DNA of 44,279 nt from Proteobacteria bacterium UBA7447 (GCA_002477475.1 DLPX01000064.1:14680-58958); one strand, 5' to 3'; counted from the stretch's first letter, positions 24,422-32,452 are shown. Notes: generated by a model not told the origin, from the letters alone. Numbers and translations are program-made.

Positions 24422-25120
24422 TCAGACGGCTGCCCGTTTCTCCGCAACAAGTTGCTGGGCGGTCTCCACTGCCACCGCCGCATCGCGACAGTAGGCGTCT
24501 GCGCCAATGGCCTGGCCAAACTCCTCGTTAAGTGGTGCACCGCCGACGAGAACAATAAAGTCTTCTCGGATCCCCTGCTCAACCATAGTATCAATCACGA
24601 CCTTCATATAGGGCATGGTTGTGGTCAACAACGCAGACATCCCGAGAATATCCGGTTTATGCGTTTCGATTGCCTCAAGGTAATTTTCCACAGGGTTGTT
24701 GATACCGATATCAAACACTTCGAAACCCGCGCCTTCAAGCATCATGCCAACGAGATTTTTACCGATGTCATGGATGTCTCCCTTTACGGTGCCGATAACA
24801 ACCTTGCCGACCGTTTCGGCTCCAGTCTCGGCCAGCAGGGGTCGCAGTATGGCCATACCTCCTTTCATGGCGTTGGCAGCCATCAGCACTTCTGGCACGA
24901 AAAGGATGCCGTCCCGGAAATCAATCCCGACAATCCGCATTCCTTCAACCAGAGCTTCGGCGAGGACTTTGTCCGCGGGCCAGCCTCTTTCCAAAAGAAT
25001 GTTGGTGCCCTCTTCGATCTCCTCTTTTAAGCCATCATAGAGGTCATCATGCATCTGCTCGACGAGTTCTTCGTCGGAGAGCGTGCTCAGATCCAGATCA
25101 TCAGATTCTTCTTCAGTCAT
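24422..25120 (-). CDS. Corrinoid (B12-binding) methyl carrier protein
   Basis: A 232-residue protein with a helical methyl-cap domain (residues about 18-98) and a Rossmann-like cobalamin-binding domain. The DxHxxG motif is GDIHDIGKN, with H117 as the lower cobalt ligand. Later B12 motifs are SALLTTTMPYM and VLVGGAPLN. It carries the methyl group between a substrate methyltransferase and the methyl-THF methyltransferase, like MtgC, MttC or MtbC. The very acidic N-terminus (TEEESDDLDL) is somewhat longer than in typical MttC proteins. It is the first gene of the C1 module after DUF1015, and it follows a 226-nt gap, so it may have its own promoter. Confidence 0.92.
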   Translation of the reverse strand: MTEEESDDLDLSTLSDEELVEQMHDDLYDGLKEEIEEGTNILLERGWPADKVLAEALVEGMRIVGIDFRDGILFVPEVLMAANAMKGGMAILRPLLAETGAETVGKVVIGTVKGDIHDIGKNLVGMMLEGAGFEVFDIGINNPVENYLEAIETHKPDILGMSALLTTTMPYMKVVIDTMVEQGIREDFIVLVGGAPLNEEFGQAIGADAYCRDAAVAVETAQQLVAEKRAAV

Positions 25121-25346
25121 AACGGGAAAACTCTCAGAGAATTCACACTGGCCAGTCAGTCACCAATTTTATGGGTCAGCCTGCCGTGCAGTGTTTCGGC
25201 CGCGACACAGCACCATCGTATCGCGACACCTGAAAAAACACGCGCATTGCGCTCGAGAGAGCAGGCAAACCTGACAACCGGAAGAATTTTAACGAAAACG
25301 GCGAACCGCATGAGATCCGGACACCTGGGCGCCCCGGCTCAAGGAA
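25121..25346 (-). other. Intergenic region upstream of the corrinoid gene with short direct repeats
   Basis: This is the largest gap in the C1/serine gene run. The octamer CGCGACAC occurs at 25201-25208 and 25222-25229, 21 bp (two helical turns) apart. GACACCTG occurs at 25225-25232 and 25320-25327. On the - strand, GCGC-AAT-GCGC (25242-25252) is followed by a run of six T (25233-25238), a weak terminator-like hairpin about 95 nt after the DUF1015 stop. I looked for, and did not find, a convincing cobalamin, SAM or glycine riboswitch. The region may end the serA transcript and start the corrinoid one. Confidence 0.4.
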
Positions 25347-26576
25347 TCAGGACATTCGAACGAACAGTCCAGACCGGGGTTTGGGATCGAAACAGGTAGA
25401 TTTGGGCGGCATGACTTCACTAGCATCTGCGACCGCCATCAGTTCTCCCATGGATGTCGGATAGCAGGCGATACCCAGTTGCCATCCCTCGCGGACGCGC
25501 TGCATCAAACCTGCGATACCGCTATCGCCAGTCACATAGTCCAGTCTGGGATCTTTCCTCGCATCCTCGATACCCAGTACGGGTGCAAGAATCCGATCCT
25601 GCAAGATCGCGACATCCAGATTTTTAACGGGTGAGGGATCCTGCGGTTGAGATCGAAGCGTCACGGTCGCCGCACATCCTTCCATCAGCATGAGAAACTG
25701 TCCCTGCCGCGATGGCAACACTGCCTGATCAGGGAGTATCGTTTCGACAGTAAAGTCGCTTTCCAGTTTTTGCAGGAAGGTTTCTGGGGTAAGTGCTCCG
25801 AGATCTCTCACACATCGGTTAAACGGCAGGACACGTAACTCGCTCGCAGGGAACAGCACTGTCAGGAGGTAGTCCCATGGACCCTCGCCTTTACCCTGTG
25901 CGTGGCGGCTGGCAGCGTGATGCAGAGTTGAGGCTGCACGATGATGGCCATCCGTCAGATAGGTATAACGGATATCGGCAAACCCTCTCACCAGCTTATC
26001 CAAGATTGCCGGATCGCTGACCTGCCAAAGACGTTGTTGGACGCCGTCAGGAAGATGAAAATCCAACACCGGCTCAATATTGAGACACTTTTCAACGACG
26101 CTATCAATCACATTCGTGCCTTCATAGGCCAAACAGATTGGACTGGAGGTTGCACCGACCGAGTCAAGATAGTGCCCTAGGCGCTCCTCGTGTTCCTTGC
26201 GCGTCTCCTCATGTTTTCGCACCAGACCATCGCGGTACTCTCCCACGGGAATTTCCGCAACGATGCCGGTCTGACTGTGACCGTCGACGCTCAACTGATA
26301 AATAAAGACCGAGTCCTGGTCACACTGTCGGTAAGCGCCGCTTGCCAGGAGTTGACCCAATTGATCAATGTTCTCCTGGAGCAACTGCTCTTCTGTGGGT
26401 CGCTCGCCAACGGGGAAGTCGTCCAGTGACCGCATCACGTTAATGTAGTTCTGCGGATTCGCTGCTCGAAAGTTTCGCCGCTCGTCGGGCGTCATCGAAT
26501 CATAGGCAGGGCCCACCGCCGAACCTGCATGTTCGGCGGTTACTACGCGGGGTTGGAAAGCACGAATCTGGGTCAC
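25347..26576 (-). CDS. DUF1015 family protein
   Basis: A 409-residue protein of the DUF1015 family, often found beside serA and serC in bacteria and archaea but without an established activity. Characteristic parts are the PRVVTAEHAGSAVGPAYDSM opening, the VFIYQLSVDGHSQTG strand, a central YTYLTDGHHRAAS motif resembling ParB/SerK-like phosphotransfer sites, and LLTVLFPASELRVLPFNR. The YLTDGHHR motif recalls ADP-dependent serine kinase (SerK) folds, which would fit serine metabolism; this is inference. The start is GTG at 26576 with GGAG upstream. It is 27 nt after serC and probably cotranscribed. Confidence 0.85.
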   Translation of the reverse strand: MTQIRAFQPRVVTAEHAGSAVGPAYDSMTPDERRNFRAANPQNYINVMRSLDDFPVGERPTEEQLLQENIDQLGQLLASGAYRQCDQDSVFIYQLSVDGHSQTGIVAEIPVGEYRDGLVRKHEETRKEHEERLGHYLDSVGATSSPICLAYEGTNVIDSVVEKCLNIEPVLDFHLPDGVQQRLWQVSDPAILDKLVRGFADIRYTYLTDGHHRAASTLHHAASRHAQGKGEGPWDYLLTVLFPASELRVLPFNRCVRDLGALTPETFLQKLESDFTVETILPDQAVLPSRQGQFLMLMEGCAATVTLRSQPQDPSPVKNLDVAILQDRILAPVLGIEDARKDPRLDYVTGDSGIAGLMQRVREGWQLGIACYPTSMGELMAVADASEVMPPKSTCFDPKPRSGLFVRMS

Positions 26577-26603
26577 ATTAACTCCAAAAGCGTATCCGCA
26601 CGC

Positions 26604-27692
26604 TCAAGCAGGATGAGTGCCTTGAAATTCCGACATGAAGGTGGCGAGCGCCTGTACCCCTTCCTTGGGCATGGCGTTGTAGATACTCGCGCGAATACCC
26701 CCGACGCTGCGGTGCCCTTTGAGATTCAGCAGACCTGCCGCATCCGCACCTGAGAGGAAAGTCTTTTCCAGATCTTCAGAGGGCAGTCGGAAAACGACGT
26801 TCATCATTGACCGTGAATCCACGTCGACCGGACAACGGTAATAACCGCCACTGTCGTCAATCGCGCGGTAAAGGATGCCTGCCTTGTCCTCCGCATGGCG
26901 CTCAATCGCCTCTACACCTCCCTGATCACGCATCCATTTGAGCACTTTGCCGAACATATAGATCGGAAACACGGGCGGGGTATTGAACATGGAGTCTTTA
27001 TCAGCCTGGATGTCGTAACGAAGATACCGGCCGATGTTCTGATTGTTCTCCCGAGCCACTGTTTTTCGAATGATGACTAACGCCATTCCTGCAGGACCGA
27101 GATTCTTCTGCGCGCCACCATAAACCAGATCGAAGCGATCCCAGGGTACCGGGCGTGACATATAGTCCGAGGACATATCGCCAATCAGAGGAACGTCCAC
27201 TTTCGGCCAGTCGGCAAATCGAACCCCCCCGATGGTCTCATTAGAAGTCAGGTGCAGATACCGCGTGCCTGACTGAATGTCGATCTCGCCCGTATTGGGC
27301 ATCCGAGTGAAGTTACAGTCTGTCCCATCCCAGGCGGTATAGACGTCTCCATAATGCTGGGCATCGGCGATCGCCCCTTTTGCCCAGGTTCCGGAATTAA
27401 CATAAGCGCCCTTCTCACCGCTCTTCAACAGATTCATCGGCACCATGGCGAATTGCAGGGTTGCCCCGCCCTGCAAGAACAGCACATCAAACTCATCGGG
27501 CACGCCATATACTGACCGAACAAGATCGATGGCCTCTTCATGGACAGCGACAAAATGCTTGCCCCGGTGGCTCATCTCGATCAAAGACATGCCGGCACCG
27601 TGGTAATCCACGAACTCAGCCTGGCCCTCTTCCAAAACGGACAGCGGCAGGGTACACGGTCCCGCGCTGAAATTGTGCACTCTCTCTGTCAT
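26604..27692 (-). CDS. serC: Phosphoserine aminotransferase
   Basis: A 362-residue PLP enzyme that converts 3-phosphohydroxypyruvate and glutamate to phosphoserine, the second step of serine synthesis. It can also act in pyridoxal phosphate synthesis. The N-terminus NFSAGPCTLPLSVLEE and SLIEMSHRGKHFVAVHEEA are typical. The PLP lysine is in VYGGAQKNLGPAG. The substrate-binding C-terminus is KGHRSVGGIRASIYNAM. It is the second gene of serA-serC-DUF1015. An array of four octamers lies 19 bp upstream of its ATG, and the ribosome binding site is weak. Confidence 0.95.
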   Translation of the reverse strand: MTERVHNFSAGPCTLPLSVLEEGQAEFVDYHGAGMSLIEMSHRGKHFVAVHEEAIDLVRSVYGVPDEFDVLFLQGGATLQFAMVPMNLLKSGEKGAYVNSGTWAKGAIADAQHYGDVYTAWDGTDCNFTRMPNTGEIDIQSGTRYLHLTSNETIGGVRFADWPKVDVPLIGDMSSDYMSRPVPWDRFDLVYGGAQKNLGPAGMALVIIRKTVARENNQNIGRYLRYDIQADKDSMFNTPPVFPIYMFGKVLKWMRDQGGVEAIERHAEDKAGILYRAIDDSGGYYRCPVDVDSRSMMNVVFRLPSEDLEKTFLSGADAAGLLNLKGHRSVGGIRASIYNAMPKEGVQALATFMSEFQGTHPA

Positions 27693-27710
27693 AGCTTATC
27701 TGTCTCTTTT

Positions 27711-27742
27711 CTCTATTTATCTATTTCTCTATTTCTCTATTT
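27711..27742 (-). repeat. Four tandem octamers just upstream of serC
   Basis: On the - strand the unit is AAATAGAG, repeated four times head to tail with one copy carrying a single change (AAATAGAT). It is flanked by further purine-rich imperfect copies towards the start codon. It lies in the 109-bp serA-serC gap, ending 19 bp before the serC ATG. Copy number change by slippage would alter leader length and possibly serC translation. Confidence 0.85.
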
Positions 27743-27801
27743 CGCTTTTCGCTTGCTTCTCTGGCAGGGTTTCAGGATTTTCTCCTGGTGCACGCACCGA
27801 T

Positions 27802-28794
27802 TCAGCCCAGGCCGTTCACACAGTTCATAACGGTACCGCCTGCAAACGCATCAATGACGTCCAGGACGCCGTCGGATACCGCGTTTTGTGCTTGATCTGT
27901 GGACGCACCAATATGGTGTGTGCCACACGTGTTGGGGTGACTTGCCAGATCAGATGAGAACGCACCCTCACCTGCGGAGGGCTCATCAGCATAAACATCC
28001 AATCCCGCGCGGATTCCCTTGTCATTCATAGCCGCGAGCAGTGCCACCTCATCAATGACGTCACCCCGGGAGGCATTGATGAGAATGGCGCCCGGTTGAA
28101 GTTTAGCGAGAAATTCCGCATCCACCATGCCCTTGGTCCCGGCGGCGCTCGGGACGTGCAGGCTGATGATGTCGCAGGTTCCCAGCATCGCATCCAGGTC
28201 GGGAACAGTTTGGAGACCGAGATTTGCCAGAGTCTCTCGGGTCTGTGCACTTCTATCGGGCTTATCCACCACATAGACATGGATTCCAAAGGCTCTCGCC
28301 CGTTCTGCCACTGCGAGACCAATGGCACCGAGTCCGATAATACCCATGTGACGACCCATGAGCCCCTGGGCCACTGAATACTTTTTCTTATTCCATCGGC
28401 CCGCTCTCAGGTCGATAACATTCTCCGCAATCCTCCGGTCAATGGCGATCAGCAACCCCATGACCAATTCGGCGACAGCGGCTGCATTCTTCCCCGGTAT
28501 ATTGCAGACCGGAATACCCCTAGCTGCCGCTGCGTCCTTGTCGATGGTGTTCGTTCCGGCACCCGCGCGGATAATCAATCGCAAAGAGGCCGCGGCGCCG
28601 ATGGTTTCAAACGTAATCTTCGTGCTGCGGACAACCAATACCTCCGCATCATTCACCGCCTGAGGCAAAGTGTCGCCATCAAGATCAGGTTGTAGATCGC
28701 ACTCGTGACCCTGATCCTGCAGTTGCTGCAACTGGGTTTTCGGAAACTTGTCTGCAAATAAAATCTTCAAAGCGGCTCCAATGGGCTCCCCCAT
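27802..28794 (-). CDS. serA: D-3-phosphoglycerate dehydrogenase, short form without ACT domain
   Basis: A 330-residue NAD-dependent 2-hydroxyacid dehydrogenase that oxidises 3-phosphoglycerate, the first step of serine synthesis. The Rossmann motif is GIIGLGAIGLAVAERA. Catalytic residues lie in NASRGDVIDE (Arg), YADEPSAGE (Glu) and THHIGAST (His). It stops after the nucleotide and substrate domains, with no regulatory ACT domain, so serine feedback through ACT is unlikely. The start is the ATG at 28794; the next residues before LKILFADKFP offer no other ATG. Neighbouring serC confirms the role over other hydroxyacid dehydrogenases. It heads the long - strand run that leads into the corrinoid genes. 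Confidence 0.92.
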   Translation of the reverse strand: MGEPIGAALKILFADKFPKTQLQQLQDQGHECDLQPDLDGDTLPQAVNDAEVLVVRSTKITFETIGAAASLRLIIRAGAGTNTIDKDAAAARGIPVCNIPGKNAAAVAELVMGLLIAIDRRIAENVIDLRAGRWNKKKYSVAQGLMGRHMGIIGLGAIGLAVAERARAFGIHVYVVDKPDRSAQTRETLANLGLQTVPDLDAMLGTCDIISLHVPSAAGTKGMVDAEFLAKLQPGAILINASRGDVIDEVALLAAMNDKGIRAGLDVYADEPSAGEGAFSSDLASHPNTCGTHHIGASTDQAQNAVSDGVLDVIDAFAGGTVMNCVNGLG

Positions 28795-28881
28795 AAGGTC
28801 AAAAGGGTTGCGTATTTTACGACGTTCGCCTCTCGAACTTATACGATTTTTGAGGGTTTTTTATAATCGCAGCGGGTCGGT

Positions 28882-28941
28882 ACAGTATCAGGCCCTCCCT
28901 GATAAGATCGGAAGGATTTCTTATGCTTTACCCGATACTGT
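28882..28941 (-). other. Two-tier inverted repeat between the FKBP gene and serA
   Basis: ACAGTATC at 28882-28889 pairs with GATACTGT at 28934-28941. The outer stem extends inward with GC and GU pairs to about 11 bp. Inside it, a second hairpin is formed by GATAAGA/TCTTAT-type arms near 28900-28925. No T-run follows on either strand, so it is not a standard terminator. It lies 88-147 bp upstream of serA in the 190-bp gap. It could be a processing site, a leader element or an unannotated small RNA. Confidence 0.4.
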
Positions 28942-28984
28942 CCTTATGCAGTCTTCAGTCTCCACGGCAGTCTCGGTGAGGGGT

Positions 28985-29683
28985 TTATTTCACCTCAATC
29001 AGCTCAATTTCAAAAATGAGTGTTTCCTGAGGCCCAATTGCCCCACCAGCGCCGGTCTCGCCATAAGCGAGCTCAGGAGGAATCACCACCTCCCAGCGCG
29101 CCCCTTCATTCATCAACTGGAGGGCTTCCTGCCACCCAGGAATAATGCCTCCGAGACTGAAGGTCGCCGGTTGGCCGCGCCGGATGGAGCTGTCGAATTC
29201 GGTCCCGTCCACGAGCGTGCCGCGGTAGTGAACGACAACTGTATCATCGATCTTCGGCTCTGAGCCGGTGCCCGGCGTTAACACCCGATACAGAATGCCG
29301 CTTTCGGTCTCACTGACGCCCTCCTGGCTCTGATAGGTCTGTCGAAACTCCTGTCCGGCCTGTTCGGCGGCTTTTACTTTTTCCATGCTTTTCTCCTGAG
29401 ACTGCTGCTGAATTGCGGTGATAGCGGCATCCATCTCGGCCTGCGTGATCGCTGGGGTTGCTCCAGACAGAACATCCTCAATTGCCTGGGCAAGATAACC
29501 GGGGTCAAGGTCAAGGCCTTCGGTCATCATCTGCCGGGCAATCTGGGTTCCGATCTGATAACCCAAGGCATAACTGAATTGCTCTGTCGGGCTCGTGGGC
29601 ATCGTGTTCTCTGCATTGCTTCCCACCGGCATCAAGGTGATTGCCAGTGCCAGCGAGGGCCAGAAAGGGTTTTTTGTAGTCAT
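28985..29683 (-). CDS. FKBP-type peptidyl-prolyl cis-trans isomerase (Mip/FklB-like, exported)
   Basis: A 232-residue folding helper. A short N-terminal signal (about residues 1-25, ending SNAENT) suggests export to the periplasm. The helical dimerisation domain (about 30-125) is rich in Gln and Glu (ITAIQQQSQEKSMEKVK). The C-terminal FKBP domain has VVHYRGTLVDGTEFDSS, FSLGGIIPGWQEALQLM and IPPELAYGETGAGG, so the catalytic pocket looks intact. Its ATG abuts the stop of the CDF transporter gene (TGA directly followed by ATG), so the two are cotranscribed. Confidence 0.92.
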   Translation of the reverse strand: MTTKNPFWPSLALAITLMPVGSNAENTMPTSPTEQFSYALGYQIGTQIARQMMTEGLDLDPGYLAQAIEDVLSGATPAITQAEMDAAITAIQQQSQEKSMEKVKAAEQAGQEFRQTYQSQEGVSETESGILYRVLTPGTGSEPKIDDTVVVHYRGTLVDGTEFDSSIRRGQPATFSLGGIIPGWQEALQLMNEGARWEVVIPPELAYGETGAGGAIGPQETLIFEIELIEVK

Positions 29684-30805
29684 TCAGGTTTCCTGTTGTG
29701 GTGTTTCATCAAGGGCATCGATTGTTGCCTGCGGTGCGATGCCTTCTACCTCTATTGTGATGTGAGAGACCCGTGGACACCGCTCTCGCATCAATCGCTC
29801 AAGTTCGTCAATCAGTGTTTCTGTGCGCTCCAGGGTTGCCTGCACTGCCGCGCGATCGGCGATGTACTCCTGCAACGCCGAATCGTCCCGACGTGTCGGA
29901 GGCAAAGCGGACAACAAGGTCGCTTCATGTTTAGCGATCTCGGTTCGCAGTCCGGCCAACAGCGCTTCTTCGCGCAGTTCCACTTCAGCGACCAGTACCG
30001 TGTTGGCTTCGTCGACAACGACACTGCGAAGATCATGGTATCGCTCAATCTCGCGGTGCGCTTTAGCGATGGTATCAAAGATCGCCTCTGCTTCTCGATC
30101 ACGAACATCCGTCAGCAATCGCATATTGATTGCGCCAAGAACAATAGCGGTCGCCCCAAGCATCACCGCGATCGCTATCGAGAAGCCCACGTCCCACATT
30201 CCATTGCCAGTCAGACGCGTGAGGGCAATACCGGACCCCGCCAGCAGCACGCCGATCACGGCAATGGCATCCTCCAGCAAGACAGCCAGCAAGGTCGGGT
30301 CTGTCGGCCGAAAAAATTTTTGCCATGTCGAGATACCCTCGTCCTGGGCACGTCGGCGAAACTCAAGCCAGGCTATTTTGAGGACATAGGCTTCGACAAC
30401 CAGCGCGATCAGGAGTACCACTCCCGCCAGCCATATGAGATCGATCCGGAGGCTGCCCAGTACGACAGCCGGTCGGGCCGTTATTTCCCCCAGTTCCTGC
30501 CAGGCGTGCCAGGCATGTGCCAACCCCAGCCCACACCCGATCGAGAACAGTCCAATAGCGCTCCACAGATTCCAGAGATATTTCTTCTGTCCATGACCGA
30601 ATGCATAACGTCCATCAGCTCGCTTCTCGCCCTGGATAAGGCCGATCAGCAGAAACAACTGGTTGAGCGTATCCATCAGGCTGTGTACGGCTTCATTCAT
30701 CAGCGCTGCGGACTGGGTCGGCAGCGCGACAGCGAACTTCAGTATGGTCAGGGTGCCGTTACCTACGATTGCAGTGACAACGGCACGGCGCGATCCAGAG
30801 GACAT
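29684..30805 (-). CDS. Cation diffusion facilitator transporter, ZnT9 (SLC30A9)-like
   Basis: A 373-residue inner-membrane cation/proton antiporter with about six transmembrane segments and a C-terminal cytosolic domain (YHDLRSVVVDEANTVLVAEVEL). In TM2 the metal site reads NEAVHSLMDTLNQ, where H and D are kept. In TM5 it reads LLEDAIAVIGVLLA, where E-D replaces the usual H/D pair. Both this and the GHGQKKYLWNLWSAIGLFSIG stretch resemble the ZnT9 branch more than zinc exporters such as YiiP or FieF, so the metal is uncertain. It overlaps no neighbour and diverges from trm112 across 112 bp. Confidence 0.88.
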   Translation of the reverse strand: MSSGSRRAVVTAIVGNGTLTILKFAVALPTQSAALMNEAVHSLMDTLNQLFLLIGLIQGEKRADGRYAFGHGQKKYLWNLWSAIGLFSIGCGLGLAHAWHAWQELGEITARPAVVLGSLRIDLIWLAGVVLLIALVVEAYVLKIAWLEFRRRAQDEGISTWQKFFRPTDPTLLAVLLEDAIAVIGVLLAGSGIALTRLTGNGMWDVGFSIAIAVMLGATAIVLGAINMRLLTDVRDREAEAIFDTIAKAHREIERYHDLRSVVVDEANTVLVAEVELREEALLAGLRTEIAKHEATLLSALPPTRRDDSALQEYIADRAAVQATLERTETLIDELERLMRERCPRVSHITIEVEGIAPQATIDALDETPQQET

Positions 30806-30917
30806 GATGATCAGTTCCTTGCAAGTAACATCGTGCGGGCAATTCCCGCCCGAATAGGCCTCACAGTATACTCAGGCGCATCTTCAAAAATCGCCAGAGA
30901 AAGGACGGATATCCCCC

Positions 30918-31184
30918 ATGCCGATAGACCGACAACTGCTAGAGATTCTGTGTTGCCCGGTAACCAAGCAGCCGCTCAGACCCCTGAGCATTGATGAACT
31001 GGGACAAATCAATCATCAGATTGCTGGCGGGAAAATCACTAACGCCGGCAATGACAGTGTCACGCAGGCCCTGACAGAAGGGCTGATTACTCAGAATGGG
31101 CAGCGGATCTACCGCATCGATGACAACATTCCCGTGATGCTGGAAAACGAAAGCATCGCTGCCGACCAGTTCGGCAGTCTGTGA
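30918..31184 (+). CDS. Trm112 family protein
   Basis: An 88-residue small protein with the Trm112 core: LLEILCCPVTKQPLRP at the start and RIYRIDDNIPVMLENESI at the end. In eukaryotes and archaea Trm112 activates methyltransferases acting on tRNA, rRNA and release factors. Bacterial members such as YcaR have the same fold but less defined roles. Only one CP-type cysteine group is present, so a complete zinc site is doubtful. The middle insertion (residues 28-55) is longer than in YcaR. It converges with sat. Confidence 0.87.
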   Translation: MPIDRQLLEILCCPVTKQPLRPLSIDELGQINHQIAGGKITNAGNDSVTQALTEGLITQNGQRIYRIDDNIPVMLENESIAADQFGSL

Positions 31185-31193
31185 ACCGCTTAT

Positions 31194-31221
31194 GGCCCCA
31201 GACGCTTTAGTGTCTGGGGCC
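31194..31221. terminator. GC-rich hairpin between convergent trm112 and sat
   Basis: GGCCCCAGAC (31194-31203) pairs perfectly with GTCTGGGGCC (31212-31221); an inner C-G pair and a G-T wobble tighten the loop to TTTA. It begins 10 nt after the trm112 stop and lies 32 nt past the sat stop, so it suits a bidirectional stop. No U-run follows on either strand, so intrinsic termination would be weak. Confidence 0.6.
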
Positions 31222-31252
31222 AGTGACGTATCTAACGGCGTCCCTCTTTAAA

Positions 31253-32452
31253 TCAGGCGCTGCTTTCGGCCTCCTGGGCATAGTGGTCCATCAGAATACG
31301 CGCCACTTCTGGACGAGCGAACTCCACCGGTAAGTCTTCGCCAGCGCCCAGCATCTCGCGAACGCGTGTCCCGGACAACAACACGAAATCTTCTTTCGCA
31401 TGATCCGGTGCGTCACGCATCATCACTACCTTGTTGAGTTTTTTCGAGTAGGCCGTGTGATCTGCTTTAAATATCTCGATCTCCATCGCACCGTCCGGCA
31501 CGGATTCGTCAAAGATCGTCTGGGCATCAAAAGCGCCGTAGTAATCCCCCACTCCAGCATGATCCCGGCCGACAATAAGGTGCGTGCACCCAGCGTTCTG
31601 GCGGAACAGCGCATGCAACACTGCCTCACGCGGGCCGGCATAAAGCATGTCAAAACCGTAACCTGTGATCATTACAGAGTTAGGGGGAAAGTATAGTTCA
31701 ACCATCTTCCGGATCGCCGCATCCCGGACATCTGCAGGGATATCCCCCGGCTTAAGCTTTCCCAGAAGCATATGAATCAAAATCCCGTCGGCCTCAACTG
31801 CCTCGAGCGCCATTTTGCATAACTCTTCATGGGCGCGATGCATCGGATTCCTGGTCTGGAAGGCGACCACACGTTCCCAGCCGCACTTTTCAATTTCCGA
31901 GCGAATCTCAACCGCTGTACGGAAGGTCTCCGGAAAATCTGTTTCGAAGTAACTGAGGTTCAACACTTCGATCGGGCCGGACACCAACACGCGTCCAAGC
32001 GAGGCAAAAGTCGCAACACCGGGATGTGCTTCATCGTTGGTGCGGTAAACCTGCTGCGCGATAAAGTCCACGTCTTCTTCACTGAGCACCTCAACGGCCT
32101 CGACATCCTGAATGGCGATAACGGGATGCCCCGCGACATTCGGATCTCTCAGCGCAATCCTTGCACCGGGCAAAATACCGTTGCCATCGGCGGTGAGATT
32201 GACCACCGGCACCGGCCAGAAAATACCGCTGCCTGTTTTCATATGCTCAGCCACAGCGAGGGCATCGGCCTTGTTCATAAATCCCTGCAGCGGCGTGAAA
32301 TAGCCCGCACCCAGCATGACAGCATTCGCAGCGGCAGCAGAACTCAACGTCATGGAGGGCATATCGGCCGCTTCCGCTCGCAGCGCCTCAAGGCGGGCCG
32401 GGTCATCAACGAGCAACGGCATCAGGGAATCACTGCCATGGGGTTTGATCAT
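31253..32452 (-). CDS. sat: Sulfate adenylyltransferase (homodimeric ATP sulfurylase)
   Basis: A 399-residue ATP sulfurylase of the single-chain Sat type, unrelated to CysDN. It makes APS from sulfate and ATP, or runs in reverse in sulfur oxidisers. Motifs are the QTRNPMHRAHEEL nucleotide site with both HxxH histidines, GRDHAGVGDYYG, and LLSGTRVREMLGAGEDLP at the C-terminus. There is no C-terminal APS kinase domain. Neither aprAB nor cysH/cysNC is adjacent, so an assimilatory or dissimilatory role cannot be decided here. It lies 205 bp after the DAHP synthase gene on the same strand; that gap has an 11-bp-period repeat. Confidence 0.95.
   Translation of the reverse strand: MIKPHGSDSLMPLLVDDPARLEALRAEAADMPSMTLSSAAAANAVMLGAGYFTPLQGFMNKADALAVAEHMKTGSGIFWPVPVVNLTADGNGILPGARIALRDPNVAGHPVIAIQDVEAVEVLSEEDVDFIAQQVYRTNDEAHPGVATFASLGRVLVSGPIEVLNLSYFETDFPETFRTAVEIRSEIEKCGWERVVAFQTRNPMHRAHEELCKMALEAVEADGILIHMLLGKLKPGDIPADVRDAAIRKMVELYFPPNSVMITGYGFDMLYAGPREAVLHALFRQNAGCTHLIVGRDHAGVGDYYGAFDAQTIFDESVPDGAMEIEIFKADHTAYSKKLNKVVMMRDAPDHAKEDFVLLSGTRVREMLGAGEDLPVEFARPEVARILMDHYAQEAESSA

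Noticed and set aside
25121..25346. Cobalamin riboswitch before the corrinoid gene
   Set aside because: A GCCAGTG stretch on the - strand resembles part of a B12 box but lacks the conserved GCCACTG box and the surrounding stems. Only a covariance search could overturn this.
29579..30994. A 471-residue open frame on the + strand
   Set aside because: It is antisense to the CDF transporter and the FKBP gene, shows no recognisable domain and has unusually many Cys, Gln and His. The - strand frames have clear homology.
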